The translations under genes were made by a program, and so were the position numbers. From Niastella populi (GTDB taxonomy: Bacteria; Bacteroidota; Bacteroidia; Chitinophagales; Chitinophagaceae): 64,000 nt of DNA. The DNA lies in contig NZ_LWBP01000254.1 in assembly GCF_002078015.1 (NCBI RefSeq), positions 62,001-126,000 on the forward strand, read 5' to 3'. The notes below the pieces were generated by a model. The model saw only the letters and a program-made list of their open reading frames with translations. It did no database searches and was not told where the DNA came from. Positions 17,306 through 25,985 of the stretch are shown piece by piece. The number at the start of each line of letters is the position of its first letter. Within the stretch, counting starts at the first letter, position 1.

Positions 17306-17731
17306 ATGAGAAGTTTGCCTCTGTTTATTCTCGCCTTTTTCTTATTACAGCAAACCCGGGCGCAGGATAAAGACGAACTGGCCATTCGCAAAATACTCAG
17401 CGATCAAACCGTTGCCTGGAACGCCGGAAATATAGAAGCATTCATGAAAGGGTACTGGAAACACGACTCTTTAATGTTTATTGGCAAAAGCGGTGTAACG
17501 TATGGGTACCAGAATACACTAATGAATTACAAAAAAAATTACGGCAGTGCCGAAGCAATGGGTACCCTGGTTTTTGACCTCGTTAAAGTACAACGCCTCT
17601 CCCGCGATTATTACTACGTTGTTGGAAAATGGCATTTGAAAAGAACAATTGGCGACGTGGGCGGCCACTACGATCTGCTTTTCAGAAAGGTAGACGGAAG
17701 CTGGGTAATAGTCGCTGACCATAGCAGTTAA
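17306..17731 (+). CDS. secreted SnoaL/DUF4440-like (NTF2-fold) protein
   Basis: 141 residues from the ATG at 17306, chosen because it opens a clean signal peptide (MRSLPLFILAFFLLQQTRAQ) while the longer reading frame begins inside the terminator region. The mature part has the NTF2/DUF4440 pattern: IRKILSDQTVAWNAGNIEAF, YYYVVGKWHLKR, and DLLFRKVDGSWVIVADHSS at the end. Usually a small periplasmic protein of unknown ligand. Not obviously part of the sugar cluster. Confidence 0.8.
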   Translation: MRSLPLFILAFFLLQQTRAQDKDELAIRKILSDQTVAWNAGNIEAFMKGYWKHDSLMFIGKSGVTYGYQNTLMNYKKNYGSAEAMGTLVFDLVKVQRLSRDYYYVVGKWHLKRTIGDVGGHYDLLFRKVDGSWVIVADHSS

Positions 17732-17734
17732 TGT

Positions 17735-17778
17735 GATGATTTGATAATGCGATAACAGGGAAACCCTGGCGATAACTT
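17735..17778. repeat. GATAAT repeat with AAA-loop hairpin
   Basis: TGTGATGATTTGATAATGCG precedes CAGGG-AAA-CCCTG (17756-17768), and GCGATAAC occurs on both sides of the hairpin. Same architecture as 13607-13665. No other feature is visible in the gap up to 17878. Confidence 0.55.
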
Positions 17779-17878
17779 TTCAATGTGCAGTAACTGCTTA
17801 ACATTTTAACCTCGTTTGCACCGTTATGACAACCACAATCGATGGCGGCCATATTGGGCGAACTTAAACCATACAATT

Positions 17879-18793
17879 ATGGCTCTTATAATTATCGGGA
17901 TTATCGTATTTCTTGTTGGACTGGCGATAGTTCGTAATAGCGAATGGAATTACAGGTACAGGCGTTTTTCCCTGCCCATTCGTATCATCGGCGGTATAAT
18001 TATTCTAATTGGGGTCCTTATTTCCTGCGTTATCCAGATCGAAGCAGGTGAAGTGGGTGTAAAAAAGCTCTTCGGTAAGGTGCAGAACGATGTGTTGAGC
18101 AGTGGGCTGCACTTTATAAATCCTTTGCTTGTAGTTGAGGAAATGGACGTTAAAACCCAGAATTACACAATGAGCGGCGTGCATGACGAAGGCCAGAAAT
18201 CGAACGATGACGCCATTCGCGCCCTTACCGCCGATGGGCTTGAAGTTATTATTGATCTCACGGTTTTGTACAGGGTATTGCCTGCCGATGCGCCCAATAT
18301 CGTTCGCGAAATCGGTTTGAATTATACCGACAAGGTAGTTCGCCCGCTTACCCGCACCAAGATCCGCGATAATGCGGTTTACTATGAAGCGGTATCGTTG
18401 TACTCTTCGAAACGCGATGAATTTCAGGCCCGTATTTTTAAAAGTATAGAAACCGATTTCAAAAGCCGCGGCCTGGTACTTGAACAATTACTGGTGCGCA
18501 ATATAACACTGCCGCAAATGGTTAAAACGGCCATTGAACAAAAGATCACCGCCGAACAGGATGCTCAAAAAATGCAGTTTGTACTGGCCAAAGAACGGCA
18601 GGAGGCAGAACGCAAACGCGTAGAAGCGCAGGGTATTTCCGATTACCAGCGTATCATAAATGAAAGCCTTACCGACCGCCAGTTGCAGTATGAGCAAATA
18701 AAGGCCATGAAGGACCTGGCGGCCTCGGGCAATGCCAAAATGGTGATCATGGGCAGGGGAAATACGCCGGTGATCCTGGACGCGAAGCAGTAA
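17879..18793 (+). CDS. SPFH/band 7 (prohibitin-like) membrane protein
   Basis: 304 residues from ATG 17879; the upstream part of the open frame has no hydrophobic start and is discarded. Two N-terminal hydrophobic stretches (about residues 2-19 and 36-54), then an SPFH domain with VGVKKLFGKVQNDVLSSGLH, EVIIDLTVLYRV, and a C-terminal coiled coil rich in Ala/Glu/Gln (EQDAQKMQF, KERQEAERKRVEAQG). Prohibitin-type scaffold that forms membrane microdomain rings by family. No adjacent partner protease gene is present. Confidence 0.9.
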   Translation: MALIIIGIIVFLVGLAIVRNSEWNYRYRRFSLPIRIIGGIIILIGVLISCVIQIEAGEVGVKKLFGKVQNDVLSSGLHFINPLLVVEEMDVKTQNYTMSGVHDEGQKSNDDAIRALTADGLEVIIDLTVLYRVLPADAPNIVREIGLNYTDKVVRPLTRTKIRDNAVYYEAVSLYSSKRDEFQARIFKSIETDFKSRGLVLEQLLVRNITLPQMVKTAIEQKITAEQDAQKMQFVLAKERQEAERKRVEAQGISDYQRIINESLTDRQLQYEQIKAMKDLAASGNAKMVIMGRGNTPVILDAKQ

Positions 18794-18860
18794 TCGTTAA
18801 CGGGGCGGGTTACCTTTCAAAGTGGCTCGCCCTGCGCTCAATATTCAATGTTTCGGTGCT

Positions 18861-18883
18861 ACCCCCGCCAATTGAACGGGGGT
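18861..18883. repeat. GC-rich hairpin ACCCCCG/CGGGGGT
   Basis: Perfect 7-bp stem with a 9-base loop, 67 bases after the SPFH stop codon and before the next promoter. No T-run, so its termination ability is uncertain. Confidence 0.45.
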
Positions 18884-18912
18884 GCGGGAGTAATAAAATA
18901 ACTGTCAAACCG

Positions 18913-18942
18913 TTTAAGGGTGTCAACCAAACCGTAGATTTG
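18913..18942 (+). promoter_or_regulatory. Bacteroidota-type promoter for DUF6089 gene
   Basis: -7 box TAGATTTG (18935-18942) matches TAnnTTTG exactly. TTTA at 18913-18916, 18 bases upstream, approximates the TTTG -33 box. A start near 18949 would leave a leader of about 29 bases. Confidence 0.6.
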
Positions 18943-18977
18943 TGCGCCTGAACAGATTATATCCTAATTGAATATTA

Positions 18978-19835
18978 ATGAGAAAGATTATCATGCTCTT
19001 ATGTTGCTGGCCCCTGGCAACAACCGCTCAGAATTTCCATTTTTCGGCTCGTGTGGGTATTGCTAACTATCAGGGTGATCTGCAATCGAAGAACATTACT
19101 TTAAAACAAGCCAAATTCCTGGGCTCATTGGGCGCCCAATACGACCTGTCGGAACATTTTACCGCCCGTACCTACTTCACGCTAACCTCCCTGCAGGGCG
19201 ACGATAAAAAAGGTACCGCCAGCATGCAGGCGCGCAACCTGAACTTTCAAACCCGGCTGTTTGAATGGGAGCTGGGCATGCAATACAATATTTTAAGCCT
19301 GAACAACTCGTGGTTCACACCCTATATTTATGCCGGTTTGGGTGTATACCATTTTAACCCGTTCACCCGCAATGCCGATGGGGCAAAAACTTTCCTGAAA
19401 CCCCTCAGCACCGAGGGGCAGGGTGTAATACCCGGGGTGAAAGAATATAAATTGACCCAATTGAATATTCCATTGGGCATTGGCGCTACGTATGTGATCA
19501 GTGAAGACCTGCGGGTTGGACTGGAAATGGGTTATCGCAAATTATTTACCGATCACCTCGATGATGTGAGTACCGAATATGCCGATCAGGGTGCGTTGCT
19601 TGCTGCAAAAGGGCAAACGGCAGTTGACCTGGCTTACCGTGGCGATGAGGTTGGCGCCGGTGCATATCCTGCAGCCAAAACACCCCGTGGCGGTTCAGGG
19701 GTAAAAGACGGTTATTATTACATGGCCCTTACCGTTACTGTTCGCGGACTGTTTTTTGATACCTACAGACGCATAGCAGGATTACCTGCCTACCATAGAG
19801 ATAAAAAAGTTGGTTGTCCGGCTACAAGGTTTTAA
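18978..19835 (+). CDS. DUF6089-like outer-membrane beta-barrel protein
   Basis: 285 residues. Signal peptide MRKIIMLLCCWPLATTAQ. The mature part alternates polar and aromatic residues as in 8-10-stranded barrels. GIANYQGDLQSKNITLKQAK near the N-terminus and the FTDHLDDVSTEYAD segment are hallmarks of the DUF6089 group widespread in Bacteroidota. The function of the group is not established. A good promoter precedes it and a strong terminator follows, so it is monocistronic. Confidence 0.88.
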   Translation: MRKIIMLLCCWPLATTAQNFHFSARVGIANYQGDLQSKNITLKQAKFLGSLGAQYDLSEHFTARTYFTLTSLQGDDKKGTASMQARNLNFQTRLFEWELGMQYNILSLNNSWFTPYIYAGLGVYHFNPFTRNADGAKTFLKPLSTEGQGVIPGVKEYKLTQLNIPLGIGATYVISEDLRVGLEMGYRKLFTDHLDDVSTEYADQGALLAAKGQTAVDLAYRGDEVGAGAYPAAKTPRGGSGVKDGYYYMALTVTVRGLFFDTYRRIAGLPAYHRDKKVGCPATRF

Positions 19836-20141
19836 CCACCGGGAAGAAATAAAGCCATTTTATAATATTTTCAGGCTTCCTTTTTATGAGGAAGCCTTTT
19901 TTTTGGGAAACGAATGAGAGAATATTGAATGTTGAATATCGAATTTTCAATGTAGAATGTAGAAGTGAAATACAGAAGGCGGTAGGTTGTTTGTACGTCC
20001 AATGTCTGTATTCGCGCATGGCGTGTGGCGTGCAGCTGTATTGTATTCGCTTGGGGCTTTAGTCCTTCGCCTTTAGCCTGTATTTGTATTGGCTTGCGGC
20101 TTACAGCTTGCGGCTTACGGCTTACGGCTTGCAGCTGTATT
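19836..20141. other. repeat-rich intergenic region
   Basis: No gene. After the terminator it holds ATTGAATGTTGAAT-type repeats (19919-19950), one exact copy of the 15-mer GAATGTAGAAGTGAA (19955-19969), and from about 19990 a run of CTTGCGGCTTACGGCTTG and TGTATT units. This last block is a degenerate tandem repeat that abuts the end of the leftward gene at 20142. Confidence 0.7.
19873..19904 (+). terminator. intrinsic terminator of DUF6089 gene
   Basis: Perfect 8-bp stem AGGCTTCC / GGAAGCCT with a 9-base loop and an eight-T tail, 37 bases after the stop codon. Confidence 0.92.
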
Positions 20142-20378
20142 CTACCCATGCGGAAATTTCTTCTTCCAGATGCGCGTATACATATAGATCAGCGCCGCAA
20201 GGCTGCCCACTCCCCAGATGTAGAAAATAATATTGCCTATGCTAATACGTGGGTTAGGTACCAGCAGATCATTGTACGCGCCTATGCCCAGCGTGATGGT
20301 AAGCCATAAGAACCCCGACGAAACCGTCCAAACGATCCGTTTCAGAAAATCCCTGACATCATCTTCCATCATGCTCAT
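20142..20378 (-). CDS. small two-helix membrane protein, unknown function
   Basis: 78 residues from the ATG at 20378 (MSMMEDDVRDFLKRIVW). The longer open frame upstream reads through a stretch with no coding character. Two hydrophobic segments, about 18-36 and 48-65, with a basic C-terminus (RIWKKKFPHG), suggest an inner-membrane protein with both ends in the cytoplasm. The pattern resembles 2TM-domain proteins of Bacteroidota. No operon partner. Confidence 0.7.
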   Translation of the reverse strand: MSMMEDDVRDFLKRIVWTVSSGFLWLTITLGIGAYNDLLVPNPRISIGNIIFYIWGVGSLAALIYMYTRIWKKKFPHG

Positions 20379-20737
20379 ACTGAAAAAATTATTATTGATT
20401 GTAGAATAACAACTCAATTTCAGAAAAGAAGAAAGTTCCCGGGTATTTTGTGCCCCGCTAAAATTTTTATCACCAGGTATTTCTTCATCCAAAAAAATGG
20501 CGTCCCTGAAAATTTTTTAAGCGCATTGAAAAAAGTTCCGCGCCCCTGTTCCTTTTTCTTGCTCAAAAAGAATTGCACTATCAAATTATTTCTAAAACGC
20601 ACACAAAAAACATTTTCTGTCATTCAAAAGAAAAACATGCCCATGTGCCCGCTTAAACGATAGCAGAAACCAATAAAGCCAACAATAAAATTACATGTTG
20701 TGAAGGCAAATTGGTTCAACGGGCGCACGCTTTCGCG
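20379..20737. other. gene-free region
   Basis: 359 bases, AT-rich with runs of A and T. AAAGTTCCCGGG and AAAGTTCCGCGCCCC near 20430 and 20526 are loosely related direct repeats. Open frames on both strands here lack signal peptides, domains or codon bias and are not accepted. No promoter match or terminator was found. Confidence 0.4.
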
Positions 20738-21511
20738 TTAATTGATCAGTAAATTCTTGAAATCGGTGGAATCACCGCTAAACGCGTTGAAATCGACCTT
20801 ACAGAAGATCCCGTTTACATGGCCTTGCTCGCTGTATTGCCAGAAATGCCAGTCGCGGTAAATACGGGGTTTTTCTTTCTGCAGGTAATGCGCTACCCAT
20901 AAGGGATAGCCGTCGAATTCATCTTTCAGCACCTGCTGGTAAAAATCAACATTGGCGTATATGATGGGTTTAACTCCGTAGTAGTTTTCAACTGTTGCCA
21001 GCCATTCCTTCACCCTTTCGCGTACCTTTTTCCAGGGTACGCCGTAGGTGGCTTCCACATCGAGCACGGGCGGCAGGTCGCCTGGCCGCAGTTCAACCGT
21101 TTTAATGAAATGCTCGGCCTGTGCTTTTCCGTTTTTTGTAGCTATAAAAAAATGATAGGCGCCGCGGGCCATACCGGCCTCTTTGGCTCTCTTCCAGTTC
21201 CGTTTAAAAAAGCGGTCCTGGCTTTCAACGCCTTCTGTAGCCTTTATAAAGGTAAAACCCATTTTTACGCCTTCTACATTCATCGATTTTACGCTTTCCC
21301 AGTCGATAGTTTCCTGGTAGCGGCTTACATCGATGCCATGAATTGTATAACGGGTGGGAATTTCAATGCCAAATGCTTCATACCGGGTAAAATGAGCTCT
21401 TCGTTCCTGCCACCATTCATACGCCCTGAATACCAGCATGAAAATGGTTGCTGCTACGATCAGGCTAACGACGATCTTCCAAACAATGGCTACCTTTTTT
21501 TTATTTGCCAT
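20738..21511 (-). CDS. GH25 lysozyme-like muramidase, membrane-anchored
   Basis: 257 residues. N-terminal basic stretch and one hydrophobic anchor (about 9-28), then a GH25 (Cpl-1/AcmA-type) TIM barrel. GIDVSRYQETIDW contains the first acidic active-site residue, TFIKATEG the second, and PVLDVEATYG and PIIYANVDFY are further family blocks. It ends with WQYSEQGHVNGI and VDFNAFSG. Expected to cleave the peptidoglycan glycan chain in the periplasm. TATATTTG on the minus strand at 21528-21521 could be its -7 box but leaves almost no leader. Confidence 0.93.
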   Translation of the reverse strand: MANKKKVAIVWKIVVSLIVAATIFMLVFRAYEWWQERRAHFTRYEAFGIEIPTRYTIHGIDVSRYQETIDWESVKSMNVEGVKMGFTFIKATEGVESQDRFFKRNWKRAKEAGMARGAYHFFIATKNGKAQAEHFIKTVELRPGDLPPVLDVEATYGVPWKKVRERVKEWLATVENYYGVKPIIYANVDFYQQVLKDEFDGYPLWVAHYLQKEKPRIYRDWHFWQYSEQGHVNGIFCKVDFNAFSGDSTDFKNLLIN

Positions 21512-21647
21512 AAGGTTTCACAAATATATTGGAGCGCTTAAACAAAGCGATGATATAATCTGTTGAAGTGGAAAAATTTAACTCTTTTAAACGTATCCGT
21601 ACATAAAACATTGTCTTTAAGCCGCCGAACCCTAATTTTACACTTCT

Positions 21648-22679
21648 ATGCCCGCAATTAACTGGCACGATAGTTTCAATTTGATATCGAGGTTAACACC
21701 CCGCCGGGCATGGAATGCTGGTAAGGTTTTAAGTAGTTATTATATAAGTAAAATCACCGGCAAGCCTGTTCAATGGGGTTACCCGATCTCTATTTCTTTC
21801 GAGCCTACCACTTCATGTAATTTGCGTTGTCCGGAATGTCCCAGTGGTTTACGGGCGTTTACCCGCCCCACCGGGATGTTACAAAACGATTTTTTTCGAC
21901 AGACGATCGATCAGTTGTCGCGCGATCTGCTGTACCTGGTATTTTATTTCCAGGGCGAACCGTATCTGAACCCGGCTTTTCTTGAGATGGTAAAGTATGC
22001 ATCGGAAAAAGGTATATATACAGCCACATCGACCAATGCGCATTACCTTACCGAAGAAAATGCCCGTAAAACGGTAGAAAGCGGGTTAGACAGGTTGATC
22101 ATTTCTATCGACGGAACTACCCAGGATGTTTATCAGCAATACAGGGTGGGCGGAAAATTGCATAAGGTACTGGAGGGGGCAAAGAATATAGTTAAGTGGA
22201 AAAAGGAATTAAAGAGTAAAACGCCGTTCGTGTTTTTCCAGTTCCTGGTTGTAAAACCTAACGAGCATCAGATAGAAGACGTAAAGCGGCTGGCTAAAGA
22301 AATTGGGGTAGATGAAGTGCGGTTTAAAACAGCCCAGGTATATGATTACGGGAACGACCCCAATAAACTGATACCGACCATTAGCCGGTTCAGCCGCTAC
22401 CGCCGCAACAAACAGGGGGAAATGGAAATAAAGAATGCCCTCAGTAACCATTGCTGGCGGTTATGGCATGCAACGGTTATAAGCTGGGATGGACTGGTAG
22501 TACCCTGCTGTTTTGATAAAGACGCCCAACATCCGCTGGGCGACCTGAAGGGAAAAAGCTTTAAAGAGGTTTGGCATAACGATAAGTATAAACGATTTCG
22601 GGAGCAGGTGCTGTTGGGACGAAAAAATATTGACATTTGCGCCAATTGCAGTGAGGGTACAAGAGTATGGGGCGATTAG
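21648..22679 (+). CDS. radical SAM/SPASM-type protein
   Basis: 343 residues. The radical SAM [4Fe-4S] motif is CNLRCPEC (CxxxCxxC), followed by a partial TIM barrel with YFQGEPYLNP and IISIDGTTQDVYQQYR. A C-terminal SPASM-like segment has VVPCCFD and ICANC for auxiliary cluster binding. Such enzymes modify peptides or small molecules. The substrate cannot be inferred because no precursor peptide or partner enzyme is adjacent. A weak promoter (TTG-N19-TAATTTTA, 21611-21640) would make it almost leaderless. Confidence 0.9.
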   Translation: MPAINWHDSFNLISRLTPRRAWNAGKVLSSYYISKITGKPVQWGYPISISFEPTTSCNLRCPECPSGLRAFTRPTGMLQNDFFRQTIDQLSRDLLYLVFYFQGEPYLNPAFLEMVKYASEKGIYTATSTNAHYLTEENARKTVESGLDRLIISIDGTTQDVYQQYRVGGKLHKVLEGAKNIVKWKKELKSKTPFVFFQFLVVKPNEHQIEDVKRLAKEIGVDEVRFKTAQVYDYGNDPNKLIPTISRFSRYRRNKQGEMEIKNALSNHCWRLWHATVISWDGLVVPCCFDKDAQHPLGDLKGKSFKEVWHNDKYKRFREQVLLGRKNIDICANCSEGTRVWGD

Positions 22680-22978
22680 TTTTGCGGAAATCCCTATATG
22701 ATAAGTGAAAGTATATAATGTGAGTTGGGTAAGAGTAATGAAAAACGTGGAATAGTCGATGTAAAAGTGGTAATGGAATAAGAAATAATGTAATTTCGAA
22801 AAACAAAATAGGTTTAGCAGTATAACAGGTCAGCCCTGTAGACCAGACCAGATAAAACCCCTTACAACCCGGGAACAAATCCCAACATAAAACAGCTGGC
22901 GCGTGCAGCTGAAACTAAACCAAGGAAAACCTGATCCTCCCCATGCCTGACCGCAGAACAAGTTAAATCGTAATTAAC

Positions 22979-23452
22979 ATGTCCTTGTCTGCATCTGTTT
23001 GTAGCCGGTTGCAAAATCAGCATGAAACCATTTATGAATTGTTGAATGGATTTTCAGAAGAACAATTGCGGCAACGTATACATAACGATAAATGGAGTCC
23101 GTTTGAACAGGTAGCCCACCTGGTTTCGTATCAGCCTGTTTTTTTGCAGCGGATGCAAATTATACAGCAGGAAAATGATCCATTGTTCGGGCGGTATATA
23201 GCCGATAATGACCCGGCATTTATCGCAGATTGCAAGAGACCGTTAAGTGAATTGCTTGATGGTCTGAGATCGCAACGAACCGATATTACTAATTATCTTT
23301 TTGGCTTAACCGATGCGTCGGTTCGTAAAACCGGACGCCACCCTAAATACGGGTTGTTGACCATTGCCGAATGGACTGAGTTTTTCCTGCTGCATGAAGC
23401 GCATCATTTATTCAGCATTTTTATGCTAACGAGGTCGACCGCCCCTGGGTAA
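22979..23452 (+). CDS. DinB-family protein
   Basis: 157 residues. Four-helix-bundle DinB/YfiT type: KWSPFEQVAHLVSYQP carries the first metal His and HEAHHLFSIF near the C-terminus the others. DinB proteins are metal-dependent, often thiol-S-transferase-like. Located 40 bases before a MarR regulator gene and probably co-transcribed with it. About 300 bases upstream contain only a CAGCTG direct/inverted element (22893-22911) and no gene. Confidence 0.88.
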   Translation: MSLSASVCSRLQNQHETIYELLNGFSEEQLRQRIHNDKWSPFEQVAHLVSYQPVFLQRMQIIQQENDPLFGRYIADNDPAFIADCKRPLSELLDGLRSQRTDITNYLFGLTDASVRKTGRHPKYGLLTIAEWTEFFLLHEAHHLFSIFMLTRSTAPG

Positions 23453-23492
23453 CATTATTGATTAACAACTAATTATAATTACTGTGGAGACC

Positions 23493-23945
23493 ATGAGTAT
23501 TGAAAAAGATATACAACAGCCGAAATTCCGGAACGAGTATCATAAAACAGTGGTCAATTTGATCTTTACTTACAACTGGATTACAGAAAAGACCAAACAG
23601 TTTTTTGAAAAGGGAGATATTACCTCCCAGCAATATAATATTCTCCGCATTTTGCGGGGAGCCGGAAAACCGCTGTCAACCCTGCAGATCCGTCAACGGA
23701 TGTTGGATAAAATGAGCGATACCAGCCGGATTGTTGACAGGTTGGTAAAGAAAGAACTGGTACAGAAGGTAATATGCAAAACCGACCGCCGGCTGGTAGA
23801 TGTTACCATTACCGATACCGGTTTGCAGTTGCTCGACAGGCTCGACAGCTATAACGAGCAAATGGACGCTATGCTCGGAAATTTGAGCGAAGAAGAAGCA
23901 AAATTGTTAAATAATTTACTGGATAAAATAAGAAGTTCAGAATAA
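23493..23945 (+). CDS. MarR-family transcriptional regulator
   Basis: 150 residues from ATG 23493; an in-frame GTG nine bases upstream (23484) is an alternative. Winged helix with ITSQQYNILRILRGAGKPLSTLQI and the wing LVQKVICKTDRRLVDVTIT (DRR is the conserved wing motif), framed by N- and C-terminal dimerisation helices. It may control the upstream DinB gene. No obvious operator palindrome was found in the 40-base gap. Confidence 0.9.
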   Translation: MSIEKDIQQPKFRNEYHKTVVNLIFTYNWITEKTKQFFEKGDITSQQYNILRILRGAGKPLSTLQIRQRMLDKMSDTSRIVDRLVKKELVQKVICKTDRRLVDVTITDTGLQLLDRLDSYNEQMDAMLGNLSEEEAKLLNNLLDKIRSSE

Positions 23946-23983
23946 CCGTACTTTAGTGACATCCGTTAATCTTTAATCCGAAT

Positions 23984-25552
23984 ATGAAAAGAACTACACG
24001 CCTGATGGTAGTGGCCTGTTTTCTAGTGTTTAATGTAGTAGCGCAACCTAAATACGAATTTAGGGCGGCGTGGATCGCTACAGTAGATAACATTGACTGG
24101 CCCACACGTGGAAATTTTAATACTGAAAGCCAGAAAGCAGAATACATCAATCTGCTTGAAATGCATAAGCGTAATGGCCTGAACGCCGTTATCGTACAGG
24201 TACGCCCCTGCGCCGATGCATTTTATCCATCTCAGTATGAGCCCTGGAGCCAATGGCTTACCGGTAAGCAAGGCAAGGCGCCTGCTCCCTATTACGATCC
24301 CCTGGCATTCATGGTTGAAGAGGCCCATAAGCGGGGTATGGAGTTCCATGCCTGGTGCAACCCTTACCGGGCAGAATTTGCGATCGGTAAATCATCCATC
24401 GCAGCCAACCATATTACCAAAATGCATCCTGAGTGGTTCCTCACCTATGGCGGAACCCGGTACTTCGATCCCGGAAACAAGGAAGCCCAGAACTATGTGG
24501 TGAATGTGATCCGCGATATCGTAAGCCGCTATGATATTGACGCAGTTCATTTTGACGACTATTTCTACCCATACCCCATTTCGGGTAAAGAGTTCCCTGA
24601 TAAAGAATCATATCAGAGATACGGGAACGGGTTGAACCTCGGCGACTGGCGCCGCAGCAATACCGACTCTATCATCCTGAAACTCAGCAATGCCATTAAG
24701 GACGAGAACCGGTTTTGCCGCTTCGGCATCTCTCCCTTCGCTATCTGGCGCAACCGCAGCCAGGACCCCGAAGGCAGTGAAACCCAATCGATGACAAATT
24801 ACAGCGAGCTGTATGCCGATATCCTGCTTTGGTTGAAGAACGGCTGGATCGACTACGTAGCTCCCCAGATATATTTTGAATTCGGCCATCCGCGGGCGGC
24901 GTATGAAGTGTTGCTCGACTGGTGGGCAAAACACAGCTACGGCAAACATTGTTATGTAGGACTGGGTATCTTCAAAGCCGGCAGCAACCCTGCCTGGCGC
25001 GATAAAACACAGATCCCCCGTCAGATCCAGGCAATGCGCAAATACCCCGAAATTCAGGGCGCCATCTATTTCAGCACCGCCTCATTCCTGAAGAACCCCC
25101 TCGGCTGGAACGACAGCCTGCGTTATAATTATTATAAAGAACCCGCATTGGTTCCGCCCATGCCCTGGATCGATGAAGGCCGCCCCGGAATGCCCGAAGT
25201 GGTGTCGATAAAACCGGTTGATACGGTGTTGCGGATAGAAGTGAAAAAACTCGCTTCGGAAAAAAGAAAGATAAAATGTTACCGTTTGTACGCCTGCTAC
25301 AACGAGGAATTCAATAACAATAACTTCTACAATGCGCAACTGATAGGAAGTCGTTTCGATCCGGCCGACACCTGTACTTTTTATGCGCCCTTGCGAACCG
25401 ACAGGAAATTCGTACGGTTTTACGTAACCTGCCTCGATGATGAGAATACCGAAAGCAAACCTTACCCCAACTGGCCTATAAAGCTGGAAGCGTTTAAGGT
25501 TGACCGCCTGGGCTGGACGTTGAACAGGGAATCGAATACCGCGGCGAAGTAA
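23984..25552 (+). CDS. GHL10-type (DUF187) glycosyl hydrolase, secreted
   Basis: 522 residues. Signal peptide MKRTTRLMVVACFLVFNVVAQ, then a family 10-like glycosylhydrolase (GHL10) TIM barrel: EFRAAWIATVDNIDWP, NAVIVQVRPCADAFY, EFHAWCNPYR, IDAVHFDDYFYPYP and DYVAPQIYFE. A C-terminal beta-rich domain starts near residue 400. By family these enzymes cleave glucosaminoglycan-like or peptidoglycan-related chains outside the cytoplasm. The 522-residue length is typical. Confidence 0.92.
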   Translation: MKRTTRLMVVACFLVFNVVAQPKYEFRAAWIATVDNIDWPTRGNFNTESQKAEYINLLEMHKRNGLNAVIVQVRPCADAFYPSQYEPWSQWLTGKQGKAPAPYYDPLAFMVEEAHKRGMEFHAWCNPYRAEFAIGKSSIAANHITKMHPEWFLTYGGTRYFDPGNKEAQNYVVNVIRDIVSRYDIDAVHFDDYFYPYPISGKEFPDKESYQRYGNGLNLGDWRRSNTDSIILKLSNAIKDENRFCRFGISPFAIWRNRSQDPEGSETQSMTNYSELYADILLWLKNGWIDYVAPQIYFEFGHPRAAYEVLLDWWAKHSYGKHCYVGLGIFKAGSNPAWRDKTQIPRQIQAMRKYPEIQGAIYFSTASFLKNPLGWNDSLRYNYYKEPALVPPMPWIDEGRPGMPEVVSIKPVDTVLRIEVKKLASEKRKIKCYRLYACYNEEFNNNNFYNAQLIGSRFDPADTCTFYAPLRTDRKFVRFYVTCLDDENTESKPYPNWPIKLEAFKVDRLGWTLNRESNTAAK

Positions 25553-25641
25553 GCTGAATACAGCTGCAAGCCGCACGCTACAAGCTGAAAGCAGATACAG
25601 GTGAAGGTCGAAAGGCAAATTATAAAGGGATTAAAGATTAT

Positions 25642-25669
25642 AAAGGCTTCCGCAAGGGAGCCTTTTATC
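25642..25669 (+). terminator. intrinsic terminator with GCAA tetraloop
   Basis: A 10-bp stem with one G-T pair (25642-25651 with 25656-25665) capped by a GNRA-type GCAA loop and followed by TTTT. It lies 90 bases after the glycosylhydrolase stop codon. Confidence 0.82.
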
Positions 25670-25819
25670 GTCCATAAAAGGCATGCTTCGCCTTACGGCT
25701 CAGCCAGCCGGTAACGGAGCCGCCTTTCATCTATCAACGCTATCAACACTTTCAACATTTCAACTTCCCTGTTAACTCGTCAACCTGTTAACTCTTCCCC
25801 CACTATCACCCGAAAATTC

Positions 25820-25827
25820 TACCTTTG
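25820..25827 (+). promoter_or_regulatory. possible -7 box for DegT aminotransferase gene
   Basis: Exact TAnnTTTG (TACCTTTG) in the only open space upstream of the gene. No TTTG or TTG at the expected 17-23-base distance. Confidence 0.35.
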
Positions 25828-25985
25828 CTCACCAATAATCAGGGCATTTAACGTTAATAGTGAAAGCATTAAAAAGTGTTGCCCGGGGAAATTACAGCTT
25901 TAGGCTGGTGTTGCCGAAAAGGGCCGGGTGCCCTGAACCGGAAACAACCATAAACAACAAACAATAAACCATAAACAAATTCAAT

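Larger units (their letters stand above)
25553..25985. other. intergenic region with repeats and a lone -7 box
   Basis: No gene is accepted. In order it holds CAGCTGCAAGCCG-type units (25560-25590), the terminator at 25642, and TCAACCTGTTAACTC-type repeats (25740-25795). TACCTTTG at 25820-25827 fits the TAnnTTTG -7 box but has no -33 partner. The following 158 bases are GC-rich in places (25880-25945) and could fold as a leader of the aminotransferase gene. They match no riboswitch consensus I know. Confidence 0.45.

Noticed and set aside
19990-20145. CRISPR-like repeat array
   Set aside because: Units are degenerate and adjacent, with no uniform spacers and no cas genes in the window.
25850-25950. 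GC-rich leader resembling a riboswitch
   Set aside because: Does not match TPP, cobalamin, SAM or other conserved cores I could compare; a weak GTG-started 35-codon frame also runs here without support.
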